Shown here piece after piece: positions 50,368 through 59,199 of a DNA stretch of 64,000 nucleotides. Source of the DNA: Hymenobacter algoricola (GTDB taxonomy: Bacteria > Bacteroidota > Bacteroidia > Cytophagales > Hymenobacteraceae); the NCBI RefSeq assembly GCF_039539525.1, contig NZ_BAABDH010000114.1, positions 62,001 to 126,000 on the forward strand, given 5' to 3'. The notes beneath the pieces were generated by a model, which saw nothing but the letters and a program-made list of their open reading frames with translations, searched no databases and had not been told where the DNA came from. The translations under genes were made by a program, and so were the position numbers. Every line of letters starts with the position of its first letter. Positions within the stretch are counted from its first letter, which is position 1.

Positions 50368-51534
50368 TTACGTAGTCAGCGTCTTCTTCTCGCCAGGGTT
50401 GGCCTTTTCATAGGCTTCTTCCTCGACTTCTTCCTGCAAGCCTTCCTGGATCTTCTCGACGGCCTCGGCATGGTCGCCGGCATCGGCCTCCTCGCAGTTT
50501 TCCTCCTGCTCGGCCTTGTCGTGGGGCTCATAGCTGAGCTTGATGTAGATCGGGAAATGGTCGGAACCCACGTAGGGCAGGCGTTGCATCCCATCAACTT
50601 TAAAGTCGGCCGAGACAAATACGTGGTCCAGGGGCCAGCGCAGCAGGTGGTAGTCGGCGTGGAAGGTGGGCAGCAGGCCCCGCCCGACGCGCGGGTCCAT
50701 CAGGCCGCTGATGCGGCGAAACAGCTCGGAGGTGTGCGACCAGGCTACGTCGTTCATGTCGCCGAACACGATGGTCGGCTCGTCGCGGGCTTCGATTTCC
50801 TTGCCCACGAGCAGCAGCTCGGCGTCGCGCTTGGTGCTGGTCTTGGACTCGGACGGCGCCGGCGGCTTGGGGTGCAGGCCGTACAGGCGGATCCAGGTTT
50901 TGTCGGGCAGCTGCACGCGGGTGTGCAGGCTGGGCACGTCGTCGTCGAGCAGGTACTTTATCTCGCTGCCCTCCAGCGGCAGGCGGGAAAAGAACAGCAG
51001 GCCGTAGGTGTTGTCGAGGGGTTCGAGGCAGGTGTAGGGGTGCGTGTCGGTCAGCGGCTTAAGCTGCTCGTACCACCACTGGTCGGTTTCGACGGCCATA
51101 ATGATATCCGAATCGGCGGCCTGCAGCGCGGCCAGCGCCTTGGCGCCCTGCTTGTTGAACTGCAGCACGTTCATCATCGTCAGGCTGATGTGGCGCGCTT
51201 TGTCCTGCCGGGTACTGTCGCCGACCTGCTTGCTGGCCAGCCGGGTGTAGGGCACGATGCGGAAGAACTGGTAGCCCACGGCCAGCGCCAGCGCCCCCAG
51301 CGTGCCCAGGCCCCAGTAGCCGGGCAGCTCGTGCCAGCCCAGGGCCAGCCCGCCGCCAATGGTGAGCAGGGCCGCGGCCACGACCTGCAGGCGCGGAAAG
51401 TCGAACACCCGGATCCACCACGCCGTTTCGCGCAGCAGCGGCAGCAGCGTGGCCACCAACGTGACCAGCGTGAGCAGCAGCACCAAACCGTGCAGCAGCA
51501 GCAGCCAAAGAGGGAGAGAGTTGAAATCAGGCAA
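50368..51534 (-). CDS. Endonuclease/exonuclease/phosphatase (EEP) family membrane protein
   Basis: A 388-residue protein. Three hydrophobic segments (about 9-32, 48-66 and 73-90) precede a soluble EEP domain with the family residues MMNVLQFN (metal site), VETDQWWYEQL (Glu), RLYGLHPKPP (His), VFGDMNDVAWS (Asp and Asn) and VGSDHFPIYI (Asp-His). The family cleaves phosphodiester bonds in nucleic acids or phospholipids; substrate unknown. A C-terminal tail of about 40 residues is strongly acidic (Glu/Asp-rich). The start is TTG at 51534, since the next ATG is inside the domain. It converges on dnaK. Confidence 0.85.
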   Translation of the reverse strand: MPDFNSLPLWLLLLHGLVLLLTLVTLVATLLPLLRETAWWIRVFDFPRLQVVAAALLTIGGGLALGWHELPGYWGLGTLGALALAVGYQFFRIVPYTRLASKQVGDSTRQDKARHISLTMMNVLQFNKQGAKALAALQAADSDIIMAVETDQWWYEQLKPLTDTHPYTCLEPLDNTYGLLFFSRLPLEGSEIKYLLDDDVPSLHTRVQLPDKTWIRLYGLHPKPPAPSESKTSTKRDAELLLVGKEIEARDEPTIVFGDMNDVAWSHTSELFRRISGLMDPRVGRGLLPTFHADYHLLRWPLDHVFVSADFKVDGMQRLPYVGSDHFPIYIKLSYEPHDKAEQEENCEEADAGDHAEAVEKIQEGLQEEVEEEAYEKANPGEKKTLTT

Positions 51535-51689
51535 TGTTTTACTGTACTAAGGTGAACAATGGGTTTACCGGCCGGGAATGGAGAAGGGATGCGGCCACAG
51601 CTGCTAACGAATGGCGGGATGGCCGGTTGGATACGCTACCGCACCAGCCCGGGAGCCGGTTCCGGCCCGCAGCACGCTACCATACCAGC

Positions 51690-52244
51690 CTAGTCGTCGC
51701 TGAAGCCGCCTTTACGCAGCTCCTCGATAGTACGCATAACTTTATCCTTGAGCGAAGTGCGGTACCGCTCCAGCACGTCGGCGAGGCGGGCGTTGCTGAT
51801 GGCCAGGATTTCGGTGGCCAGCACGGCGGCGTTGGCGGCGCCGTCGATGGTCACGGTAGCCACGGGTACCCCGGCCGGCATCTGCAGCATCGACAGCACC
51901 GAATCCAGCCCGTGAAGGGACGTGACCGAGTTGATGGGGACGCCGATAACGGGCAGAATGGTGAAGGCCGCGACCATGCCCGGCAGGTGGGCCGCCCCGC
52001 CCCCGCCGGCAATAATCACGCGCAGGCCGCGCTTGCGGGCCGTTTCGGCGTACTCGACCAGCCGGTGTGGGGTGCGGTGGGGCGACACCAGCGTTATTTC
52101 GTAGGCCACGCCGAACTGCCGGAGAACTTCTGCGGCGGCCGACATAATTTTCAGATCGGACTGGCTGCCCATGATGATGCCAACCAGGGGCGAATCGGTG
52201 GAGTCGAGGCCGGCGGGGGCGGCGGGGGGCGGTGTGGTGGTCAT
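51690..52244 (-). CDS. purE: N5-carboxyaminoimidazole ribonucleotide mutase
   Basis: A 184-residue enzyme of purine synthesis that isomerises N5-CAIR to CAIR. The first 20 residues are a low-complexity Thr/Pro-rich lead, then PLVGIIMGSQSDLKIM, SPHRTPHRLVEYA and IIAGGGGAAHLPGMVAAFT, VPINS and GVPVATVTIDGAANAAVLA, all class I PurE signatures. Length minus the lead equals the family norm (about 160). ATG 52244 is used. The partner purK is not adjacent. Gene is divergent from marC. Confidence 0.95.
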   Translation of the reverse strand: MTTTPPPAAPAGLDSTDSPLVGIIMGSQSDLKIMSAAAEVLRQFGVAYEITLVSPHRTPHRLVEYAETARKRGLRVIIAGGGGAAHLPGMVAAFTILPVIGVPINSVTSLHGLDSVLSMLQMPAGVPVATVTIDGAANAAVLATEILAISNARLADVLERYRTSLKDKVMRTIEELRKGGFSDD

Positions 52245-52401
52245 GGTGTGCTACGGAGCGAAAAAAGGGCCTTACCGACCCCTGGCAGCTTGTACGGACG
52301 CCAGGGAGGACGGTTAGCCCATCAAACATACCATTTTAACCGGTGTGCTGATTCCCAATCCCTCGTACCTTTAGCCGTCCCTCCGCTTCCATTCCCGGTT
52401 T

Positions 52402-53019
52402 ATGGAAATTCTCCTCGCCACTTTCACCACCCTGTTTTCGGTTGTCAACCCCTTCGGGGCCATGCCGGTATTTCTGACCCTGACCGAGGACGACACACCC
52501 AGCCACCGCGCCCAGATCGGACTGCGGGCCTGCCTGTACATGGTCGGCATCCTGTCGGTGTCGTTTTTTGCGGGGCAGTACGTGCTGAACTTCTTCGGCA
52601 TCAACATCCACCACCTGCGCATTGCGGGCGGCATTCTGCTGATGCGCTCGGCCTTTGATCTGCTCACGCCGGGCGGCAACCGCGCCAAGGTCTCGGATGC
52701 CACGCTGGAGGAAAGCATGCACAAGGAGGATATTTCCTTCACCCCGCTGGCCATGCCCATGCTGTCGGGGCCGGGCTCGATGGCCGTGTGCATCGGCCTG
52801 TTTACCAAGAAGCTCACCTACCTCGACATGGGCCTGATTTTCTTCGGCTTCGTGCTCGTGGCCTTTGCCGCCTACATTATTCTGATGTCGTCTTTGCGGC
52901 TGACGCGGTTTTTGGGCCGGCCGGGTATGGCGGCCCTGGCCCGCATCATGGGCTTCCTGACCCTGGCCATCGGCGTCAACTTTATGGCTTCGGCCATCAA
53001 GGCGCTGTTTCAGGAGTAG
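52402..53019 (+). CDS. MarC/SnatA family integral membrane protein
   Basis: A 205-residue inner-membrane protein with six predicted helices (MEILLATFTTLFSVVNPFGA, GLRACLYMVGILSVSFFAG, HHLRIAGGILLMRSAFDLL, LGLIFFG-type and LARIMGFLTLAIGVNF segments). The phrases VNPFGAMPVFL and ISFTPLAMPMLSGPGSMA are the MarC hallmarks. Members of the family export amino acids (SnatA) in some bacteria; the function of others is unclear despite the historic multiple-antibiotic name. Gene is the left partner of hemE with a 91-base gap. Confidence 0.9.
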   Translation: MEILLATFTTLFSVVNPFGAMPVFLTLTEDDTPSHRAQIGLRACLYMVGILSVSFFAGQYVLNFFGINIHHLRIAGGILLMRSAFDLLTPGGNRAKVSDATLEESMHKEDISFTPLAMPMLSGPGSMAVCIGLFTKKLTYLDMGLIFFGFVLVAFAAYIILMSSLRLTRFLGRPGMAALARIMGFLTLAIGVNFMASAIKALFQE

Positions 53020-53094
53020 CCGGCGACCCCGGCCGCTTTTGCGCCGGGACCCAGAATCCCCGGCCTTCGTGCGGCGGCTGTGTGGCTGCTGCCG

Positions 53095-53102
53095 TATCTT
53101 TG
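53095..53102 (+). promoter_or_regulatory. -7 box of hemE
   Basis: TATCTTTG is an exact TAnnTTTG and ends 8 bases before the hemE ATG, predicting a leaderless or very short leader mRNA. Confidence 0.55.
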
Positions 53103-53110
53103 CCCCACTT

Positions 53111-54157
53111 ATGCTCAAGAACGACCTGTTGCTCCGTGCCGCCCGCGGCGAAGACACCGAACGTACCCCCGTCTGGCTGATGCGCCAAGCCGGCCGTATC
53201 CTGCCCGAGTACCGCGCCCTGCGCGCCCGCCTGAGCGGCTTCAAGGAGCTGGTCGAGACGCCGGAGCTGGCGGCCGAAGTCACCATTCAGCCCGTGGACG
53301 CGCTGGACGTGGACGCGGCCATCATCTTCTCCGACATTCTGGTGGTGCCCGAGGCCATGGGCCTGACCTACGAGATGCTGGAAGCCCGCGGCCCGCTGTT
53401 TCCCGAAACCATCCGGAACGCCCAGGACGTGGCCCGCCTGCGCGTGGCCGACCCCGAGGAGCACCTGGGCTACGTGCTCGAAGCCATCCGCGTGACCAAG
53501 CGCGCCCTCAACGGCCGGGTGCCGCTGATCGGCTTTGCCGGCGCGCCCTGGACCATTCTGGCCTACATGGTGGAGGGCCACGGCTCCAAAACCTTCAGCA
53601 AGGCCCGGCGGATGCTCTACACCGAGCCGGCCCTGGCCCACGAGCTGCTGCGCAAAATCACGGCCACGACCATCGCCTACCTGCAGGCGCAGGTGGCGGC
53701 GGGGGCCAACCTGATCCAGGTATTCGACTCCTGGGCCGGGATTCTGCCCCCCGAGCACTACCGCGAGTTTTCCTCCCGCTACATCGCCGAAATCTGCAAT
53801 GCTCTGCCCGACGTGCCGGTGACCGTGTTTGCCAAGGGCGCCTACTTCGCCATTCCGGAGTTTGCCAATTTCAACTGCCGTACCATCGGGCTGGACTGGA
53901 ACGAGGACCCGCGGGCCGTGCGCGCCGCCATCGGCGACGCGAAAACCCTGCAGGGCAACCTCGACCCCTGCGCCCTCTACGGCACCCGGGAGCAGGTGCA
54001 GAAAGCCACCATCGAGATGCTGCGCCGCTTCGGTCCCCAGCGCCACATTGCCAACCTCGGCCACGGCGTGTACCCCGATACCGACGCCGACAACGTGCGC
54101 GTGTTTATCGACACGGTCAAGGAATTCAGCCCCATGGCCCGGGAAGGGAACCTGTAA
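53111..54157 (+). CDS. hemE: Uroporphyrinogen decarboxylase
   Basis: A 348-residue heme-pathway enzyme that removes four carboxyl groups from uroporphyrinogen III to give coproporphyrinogen III. Signature 1 near the start (RTPVWLMRQAGRILPEYR), the catalytic Asp in AAIIFSDILVVPEAMG, signature 2 GFAGAPWTILAYMVEG, and DSWAGILPPEHY. ATG 53111 is chosen as the standard start MLKNDLLLRAARG; earlier in-frame codons lie over the promoter. Length fits. The remaining hem genes are elsewhere. A family A repeat and a terminator follow the stop. Confidence 0.96.
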   Translation: MLKNDLLLRAARGEDTERTPVWLMRQAGRILPEYRALRARLSGFKELVETPELAAEVTIQPVDALDVDAAIIFSDILVVPEAMGLTYEMLEARGPLFPETIRNAQDVARLRVADPEEHLGYVLEAIRVTKRALNGRVPLIGFAGAPWTILAYMVEGHGSKTFSKARRMLYTEPALAHELLRKITATTIAYLQAQVAAGANLIQVFDSWAGILPPEHYREFSSRYIAEICNALPDVPVTVFAKGAYFAIPEFANFNCRTIGLDWNEDPRAVRAAIGDAKTLQGNLDPCALYGTREQVQKATIEMLRRFGPQRHIANLGHGVYPDTDADNVRVFIDTVKEFSPMAREGNL

Positions 54158-54160
54158 GCT

Positions 54161-54245
54161 GTAACGCGAAGTTCCACTTCGCGGGGCATGCGCGCGCCAA
54201 GCACGCTTGTCGTTCAACATTTCGCGGAGTGCAGCTTCGCGTTAC
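54161..54245. repeat. Palindromic intergenic repeat, family A (copy 3)
   Basis: 85 bases with ends GTAACGCGAAGTT and CAGCTTCGCGTTAC; same element as 9662-9746 and 32741-32822. It begins 4 bases after the stop of hemE. Confidence 0.88.
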
Positions 54246-54249
54246 ATCC

Positions 54250-54283
54250 AAAAGCCCCGACGTACGCCAACGTCGGGGCTTTT
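54250..54283. terminator. Bidirectional terminator
   Basis: A perfect 14-base stem (AAAAGCCCCGACGT and complement), 6-base loop, with A and T runs, between hemE and the convergent kinase gene. Confidence 0.9.
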
Positions 54284-54286
54284 TGT

Positions 54287-54317
54287 TCAGGACGAACTGC
54301 TTCGTCCTCGCAATGAC
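54287..54317. repeat. Family C repeat fragment (GCAATGAC end)
   Basis: A small hairpin (GGACGAA/TTCGTCC) followed by CTCGCAATGAC. The same ending occurs at 59200-59236. These look like halves of another dispersed palindrome. Confidence 0.55.
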
Positions 54318-54320
54318 AAG

Positions 54321-55340
54321 TTAAAACAGCTGCAAGCCCGTTTCCCGGGCTTCTTCCAGCAGGCGCTGCTTCTCGATGGGCACCACGCCCACCTGCTCAC
54401 AGACCAGGCCGCCGCCGAGGTTGGCCAGCGCGGCCGTAACCGGGGCGGGCAGCCCCAGTGCCACGCACAGGGCGGCAATGCTGATAACCGTGTCGCCGGC
54501 GCCCGACACGTCGGAAATCATGCGCAGGTGGGCCGGAATGTAGCTGCGGCCCGTCGCGGCCGACTCGCTGAACACGCCCCGCTCCGAGAGCGTGACCAGC
54601 ACGATGTCGGGCATGAGCAGCTCGCGCAGCCGGTCGACGGCCGCTTCGAAGGCGGGCCGGTCGGCGTCGGCGTCGCCGAATTCGAGCTTGAGCCCCTCGC
54701 GCAGCTCCTTCAGGTTGGGCTTGAACAGGGTGCAGTGCTGGTAGGCCAGGAAGTTCTTTTTCTTGGGGTCGACCACGGTCGGAATGCCGCGCTGCCGGGC
54801 CAGGTGGATGAAGTGGGCAATGCTGCCGGGGCTGAGCACGCCCTTGTCATAGTCCTCAAAAATCACCACGTCGGCCTGCTGCAGCAGCATTTCGTAGCGC
54901 TGCTGCAGCAGGCCGGCTTCCTCGGCATTGAGGTCGGTTTCCACTTCCGAATCGATGCGGAGCAGGTGCTGCCCGGCGGCCAGGATGCGCTGCTTGACCG
55001 TGGTGGGCCGGTGCGGGCTGCGCACGATGCCGGCGGCCGAAAGCTGCTTGTCGTCCAGCAGGCCGATGAGCTGGTCGCCGCCGGCATCGGTGCCGACCAC
55101 GGCGCACAGCAGCGGCGTGGCGCCCAGGGCCTGCACGTTCAGGGCCACGTTGGCCGCCCCGCCCAGGCGCTGCTCGGTGCGGCCCACATTGATGACGGGC
55201 ACCGGCGCCTCGGGCGAAATCCGGCTCACCTTGCCCCACACGTAGGCATCCATCATCACGTCGCCCACAATCAGGACGGTGAGGCGGTCGAAGGCGGCAA
55301 ACAGCTCGGGCAGGGAAGCGGGAATGGTATCGGCAGGCAT
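54321..55340 (-). CDS. hldA: D-glycero-beta-D-manno-heptose-7-phosphate kinase (RfaE1/HldA type)
   Basis: A 339-residue PfkB-family kinase. LIVGDVMMDAYVWGKVSRISPEAPVPV written in parts (GDVMMDAYVWG, SRISPEAPVPV) and RLGGAANVALNVQALGA are typical of heptose kinases; the catalytic site is VSGAGDTVIS near the C-terminus. It phosphorylates D-glycero-D-manno-heptose 7-phosphate in ADP-heptose (LPS inner core) synthesis. The adenylyltransferase domain found in bifunctional HldE is absent, so this is the kinase-only form and a separate hldC-type gene should exist. It has a -7 box 24 bases upstream. Family distinction from other PfkB kinases is by these motifs. Confidence 0.88.
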   Translation of the reverse strand: MPADTIPASLPELFAAFDRLTVLIVGDVMMDAYVWGKVSRISPEAPVPVINVGRTEQRLGGAANVALNVQALGATPLLCAVVGTDAGGDQLIGLLDDKQLSAAGIVRSPHRPTTVKQRILAAGQHLLRIDSEVETDLNAEEAGLLQQRYEMLLQQADVVIFEDYDKGVLSPGSIAHFIHLARQRGIPTVVDPKKKNFLAYQHCTLFKPNLKELREGLKLEFGDADADRPAFEAAVDRLRELLMPDIVLVTLSERGVFSESAATGRSYIPAHLRMISDVSGAGDTVISIAALCVALGLPAPVTAALANLGGGLVCEQVGVVPIEKQRLLEEARETGLQLF

Positions 55341-55363
55341 TGCGGCAATTCAGAAGGAAGCGG

Positions 55364-55371
55364 CAAAGGTA
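55364..55371 (-). promoter_or_regulatory. -7 box of hldA
   Basis: Minus strand TACCTTTG, an exact TAnnTTTG, 24 bases before the ATG. Confidence 0.55.
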
Positions 55372-55405
55372 AACAGGCGCGACGGCATCGGCTCTATTCA
55401 TTCCA

Positions 55406-55582
55406 TCTGTCATCCGGAGCGCAGCGCGGCGCAGTGAAAGACCTGCCTCGTCAGTATCTGCAAAGCCCCTTAAATGAGCAAAGCCCCTCCCCGATTACGC
55501 GGCGAAGGGCTTTGAGCGTTGAAAAGCGCGTTTGGTGCGAAAACAGGCCGGTCCTGCACTCCACTGCGCTCCGGATGACAGA
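55406..55582. repeat. Long-range inverted repeat between hldA and the aminotransferase gene
   Basis: TCTGTCATCCGGAGCGCAG at 55406 and its complement ending at 55582 are perfect over 19 bases, about 139 bases apart. Between them lies a terminator-like AAAGCCC..GGGCTTT stem (about 55479-55513). It belongs to the same style as family B but with different ends. Confidence 0.75.
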
Positions 55583-55594
55583 CGTATCTACTGC

Positions 55595-56818
55595 CTACCC
55601 CAGCTTTTCCAGGCTGGCCTTGATGCGCCCGAACGCCTCGCGCAGCTTGTCGTCGGCGGCGGCGGTGCTGAAGCGGATGCAGTTGGGCGCCCCGAAAGCG
55701 GCCCCGTCCACGGCGGCTACGTGGGCCTCGTTGAGCATGAACAAAGCCAGGTCGCCGGCGTTGCCGATAACCTCGCCGCCGGGCGTGGTCTGCCCGAAGT
55801 AGGCGCTGACGTCGGGGAAGATGTAGAAAGCGCCGCTGGGCGTGGGGGTTTTGAAGCCCGGAATGGCCTGCACCTGCTCCAGCACCAGGTCGCGGCGGCG
55901 GCGGTAGGCGGCCACCATCTCGTCGGCCGAGGTGCGGCCGCCCTGCAGGGCGGCCAGGGCGGCGCGCTGGGCCACCGAGCAGGTGCCGGAGGTAATCTGG
56001 CTCTGCATCTTTTCGCAGGCGGCGGCAATTTCCTTGCGGGCCGCCAGGTAGCCCACGCGCCAGCCCGTCATGGCGTAGCCCTTCGAGAAGCCGTTGACGG
56101 TAATGACCTGGTCCTTGATGGCGGCAAACTGCGCCAGGCTCACGTGCTCCCCCACGAAGTTGATGTACTCGTAAATCTCGTCGGCCAGCACGTGCACCTG
56201 GGGGTTGCGGGCCACCACGGCGGCAATGTCCGTCAGCTCCTGCCGCGAGAATACCGAGCCCGTGGGGTTGCAGGGCGAGGAGTACATGATGAGCCGGGTG
56301 CGCGGGGTGATGGCGGCTTCCAGCTCGGCCGCGGTTACCTTGTAGTCGTTTTCCAGCGCCCCCATCAGCGTCACGGTCCTGCCCTCAGCCAGCTTCACCA
56401 TCTCCTCGTAGCTGACCCAGTACGGGGCAAACACAATCACCTCGTCGCCGGGATTGATCAGGCTCATCACGGCGTTGGCCAGGGCCTGCTTGGCCCCGGT
56501 GCTCACCACAATGTTTTCGGGCCGGTAGTCCAGCTGATTTTCGCGCCGCAGCTTGTCGGCAATGGCCTGGCGCAGGTCGAGGTAGCCGGGTACGGGCGTA
56601 TACTTGGTGAAGCCCTGGTCCATGGCCACTTTGGCCGCCTCACGGATGTACTGCGGGGTTTCGAAGTCCGGCTCGCCGAAGCTCAGGTTGATGACGTCGA
56701 TACCCTGGGCCATCAGCTCCCGGGCCTTCTTGGCCATGGCAATGGTTTGGGACTCCTGCATGGCATTGATGCGGTCAGACAGGAAGGAAGGCGTAAGCGT
56801 AGTGGTAGAAGCGGACAT
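55595..56818 (-). CDS. Pyridoxal-phosphate aminotransferase, aspartate type
   Basis: A 407-residue class I/II aminotransferase. Substrate and PLP features: DVINLSFGEPDFETP near the start, GAKQALANAV, SPCNPTGSVFSRQEL, DEIYEYINF with the PLP-Asp, and the Schiff-base Lys in NGFSKGYAMTGWRVGY. These are the pattern of the subgroup I gamma/beta aspartate (or aspartate/prephenate) aminotransferases of Bacteroidota. ATG 56818 is chosen; an upstream frame would cross the -7 box at 56848. The amino donor cannot be told more exactly than aspartate-like. Confidence 0.9.
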   Translation of the reverse strand: MSASTTTLTPSFLSDRINAMQESQTIAMAKKARELMAQGIDVINLSFGEPDFETPQYIREAAKVAMDQGFTKYTPVPGYLDLRQAIADKLRRENQLDYRPENIVVSTGAKQALANAVMSLINPGDEVIVFAPYWVSYEEMVKLAEGRTVTLMGALENDYKVTAAELEAAITPRTRLIMYSSPCNPTGSVFSRQELTDIAAVVARNPQVHVLADEIYEYINFVGEHVSLAQFAAIKDQVITVNGFSKGYAMTGWRVGYLAARKEIAAACEKMQSQITSGTCSVAQRAALAALQGGRTSADEMVAAYRRRRDLVLEQVQAIPGFKTPTPSGAFYIFPDVSAYFGQTTPGGEVIGNAGDLALFMLNEAHVAAVDGAAFGAPNCIRFSTAAADDKLREAFGRIKASLEKLG

Positions 56819-56847
56819 AGAACGGGAACGTGCGAGGATGGGAAGCA

Positions 56848-56855
56848 CAAAAGTA
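56848..56855 (-). promoter_or_regulatory. -7 box of the aminotransferase gene
   Basis: Minus strand TACTTTTG, an exact TAnnTTTG, about 30 bases before the ATG. Confidence 0.55.
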
Positions 56856-56951
56856 CGGATTTGCCCGTGGCGAGCGTAGCCACTGGCGAACCGGCGCCGC
56901 CGCTTCCTCCGTTCCCCGCGTCACCCAACAGCTCGCCTGGGCTGCCTGCCC

Positions 56952-58988
56952 CTACTCCTGCCCCAGGTGGCGGAAGCAGCGCAGCAGCAGGGTCAGGTCG
57001 GTGCTGGGCTCGTAGTCCTTGGCGTAGAGCAGCTCCAGCCGGCGGCGCGTGGCTTCGGTGAGCGGAGTGCCGGTCCGGGTGGCATCAGCCGGCGACAACA
57101 CGGCCCGGCGGGTGTTTTTGGGGCCGGCCATGTGGCGCAAACCCACCCAGGTGCGGGTGCCGCCGAGCACGCGCAGGCAGTTGCGCACAAAGCCCGCCTT
57201 GTCTTTTTGCAGCCAGACCAGCCCCGGCGCGCCCAGCAGCAGCCCCAGGCTGGTCAGCACGTCGAGCACCCGCTTGTTGCGCACCTGCTGGGGCTGAAAC
57301 AAGCTCAGGGCAATGTCGAGGGCGTAGTAGTCGCCGGGCGCATCTTTCGAGGAGCTGCCGATGATGTACTCGCTGTCTTCGGGCAGAATCTTGTAGGCCA
57401 CCGGCGGGTGCTGGGGCAGGCCTACCATCAGGGTGATGATCTGACTGGCGGAAAGGTCCTTGCCGCAGAAAATCAGCTCATCCAGGGCGTAGATGCGGAT
57501 GATATCTTCCAGCTGGCGCACCTCGCCGAGCTGGTCGTCTTTGGGGTCCTGGGGTCTTGGGTTCTTGGGGTCCTGGCTGTCCGGCGGCCGGGCCGCCTGC
57601 AGAGCCGAGAGTGCCGTACTCTCGGGCGCTGCGTCGGGGGTGACGTAGCCGATGATGCGGGCCTGCACGGCGGCGGATTCGAGCAGGTGGCGCACCCGGC
57701 GGCTTTCGGCGGCCGAGCCCACGATGGCCACGTTTTTCTGGCGCCGCTCACTCAGGCGCAGGTCGCGGTAGCGCAGGAAGTGGCTGCCCAGGCGGCGGCC
57801 CACCAGCGCGGCAATGCTCCAGGCCCCACCCAGGATAATCAGGGCCTTGGAAAAGCGGTAGGCATCGAAGAAGTTGGACACGGCCGAAATGACCACGGTG
57901 CCCACAAAAATGCCGCGCACGATGCGCGAGGTTTTCGTGGGCTGGTCGTAGGCGCCGCTGAAGTAGGCCGAAGTCAACCAGACCAGGATATAGGCCGGCA
58001 CGGCGACCAGCATAAACTCCGGCGGGTAGTCGGTGCGCACGTACTTGTGGTTCTGCTCCCAGTACGATTTCAGAAAGTACATGCCCGCGTACATCAGCGA
58101 GGCGTCGAGCAGCACGGGCGTGGCCTGGCTGAGCACCCGCTGCAGCACCGCCACGCCCGCCCGCAGCCAGATGGCCGAGTTGATGAGCAGCGAAAACGTG
58201 CCCGCACGCTGGGGCGCAAAGTGCTTGCGGGCAAAAATGACCATGGCCCGGTAAAACACGAACACGTAGTTGACGCTCGTGCGCTTGGTGCTCTCGCCCT
58301 TGTAGTGGATGATGCGGGTGCCGGCGAAGTAGTAGTTTTTCCAGCCGCCCTGCATCAGCCGGTACGACAGGTCGATGTCCTCGCCGTACATGAAGTAGTC
58401 CTCGTCGAGCAGGCCGACCTGGTCGAGGGCCGTTTTGCGCATCAGCATGAAGGCCCCGCTGAGCACCTCGATTTCGTGGTTCCGGTCTTTGGGCAGGAAG
58501 CCCAGGTGGTAGCGCCCGAAGGTTTTGGATTTGGGAAACAGGCTGGCCAGCCCGAAAATCTTGTAGAAGGCCACCAGCGGCGTGGGCAGGCCGCGCTTGC
58601 TCTCGGGCAGAAACTTGCCCTGCCCGTCGAGCATGGTCACGCCCAGCCCTCCCCCGTCGGGGTGGGCAGCCATAAAGTCGCAGCAGGCGCGGAAGGTGTC
58701 TTCCTCCACCACCGTGTCGGGGTTGAGCAGCAGTACGTACTCGCCCCGGGCCAGGCGCATGGCCTGGTTGTTGGCCTTGCTGAAGCCGGGGTTGTCCTTG
58801 TTTTCGATCAGGATAACCTCAGGAAACCGGGCCCGCACCATGGCCACGGAGCCGTCCACGGAGTTGTTGTCGACCACGAACACCTCGGCCGGGGCCCCGA
58901 GCTTGGCCACCGCCTTCTGCACCGACAGCAGCGCCTGCTCCAGAAAATAGCAGACGTTATAGTTGACGATGACGACGGTAAGCTTCAC
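56952..58988 (-). CDS. GT2 glycosyltransferase fused to a polyprenyl sugar transferase-like membrane region
   Basis: A 678-residue protein. Residues 1-250 are a family 2 glycosyltransferase (VVIVNYNVCYFLEQALLS, VVDNNSVDGSV, LLLNPDTVV with the DxD-like metal site, GAFMLMRKTALDQVG, EDIDLSYRLMQGG). Then come five or more membrane helices (about 275-420) and a Rossmann-like domain (VAIVGSAAESRRVRHLLES, about 428-560), as in membrane sugar-phosphate transferases, but the final region (KRVLDVLTSLGLLLGAP, GTRTWVGL) lacks the usual catalytic Lys/Arg motif of bacterial sugar transferases. The start GTG 58988 gives MKLTVVIVNYN. It probably acts in envelope polysaccharide synthesis; acceptor unknown. 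Confidence 0.82.
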   Translation of the reverse strand: MKLTVVIVNYNVCYFLEQALLSVQKAVAKLGAPAEVFVVDNNSVDGSVAMVRARFPEVILIENKDNPGFSKANNQAMRLARGEYVLLLNPDTVVEEDTFRACCDFMAAHPDGGGLGVTMLDGQGKFLPESKRGLPTPLVAFYKIFGLASLFPKSKTFGRYHLGFLPKDRNHEIEVLSGAFMLMRKTALDQVGLLDEDYFMYGEDIDLSYRLMQGGWKNYYFAGTRIIHYKGESTKRTSVNYVFVFYRAMVIFARKHFAPQRAGTFSLLINSAIWLRAGVAVLQRVLSQATPVLLDASLMYAGMYFLKSYWEQNHKYVRTDYPPEFMLVAVPAYILVWLTSAYFSGAYDQPTKTSRIVRGIFVGTVVISAVSNFFDAYRFSKALIILGGAWSIAALVGRRLGSHFLRYRDLRLSERRQKNVAIVGSAAESRRVRHLLESAAVQARIIGYVTPDAAPESTALSALQAARPPDSQDPKNPRPQDPKDDQLGEVRQLEDIIRIYALDELIFCGKDLSASQIITLMVGLPQHPPVAYKILPEDSEYIIGSSSKDAPGDYYALDIALSLFQPQQVRNKRVLDVLTSLGLLLGAPGLVWLQKDKAGFVRNCLRVLGGTRTWVGLRHMAGPKNTRRAVLSPADATRTGTPLTEATRRRLELLYAKDYEPSTDLTLLLRCFRHLGQE

Positions 58989-59139
58989 GGCGGGCAATGG
59001 GCGGCGGGTTTGGGCGGGGCGAAAGTACGCACACTTCCCTGTCGTTGCGCATTATGCGGGCGCAGTACCAGAGCGGCCTGGCCTGGCGAGCGAAGCGCGG
59101 CCATCCGTCCGCTGCAATGCAGAAAGCTCCTTTACAGCC

Positions 59140-59174
59140 GAAATCCCCGACGTTGGCTCAACGGCGGGGATTTC
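59140..59174. terminator. Hairpin between the GT2 and recR genes
   Basis: GAAATCCCCG/CGGGGATTTC with an inner CGTTG/CAACG stem and 3-base loop. No clear T run on the minus strand, so it is a weak terminator or another palindrome. Confidence 0.5.
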
Positions 59175-59199
59175 CAGTTCACTACGTTTTCTTCGTTGC

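Noticed and set aside
53080..54324. 414-codon plus-strand frame overlapping hemE
   Set aside because: Out-of-frame shadow of hemE, Arg/Pro/Gly-rich.
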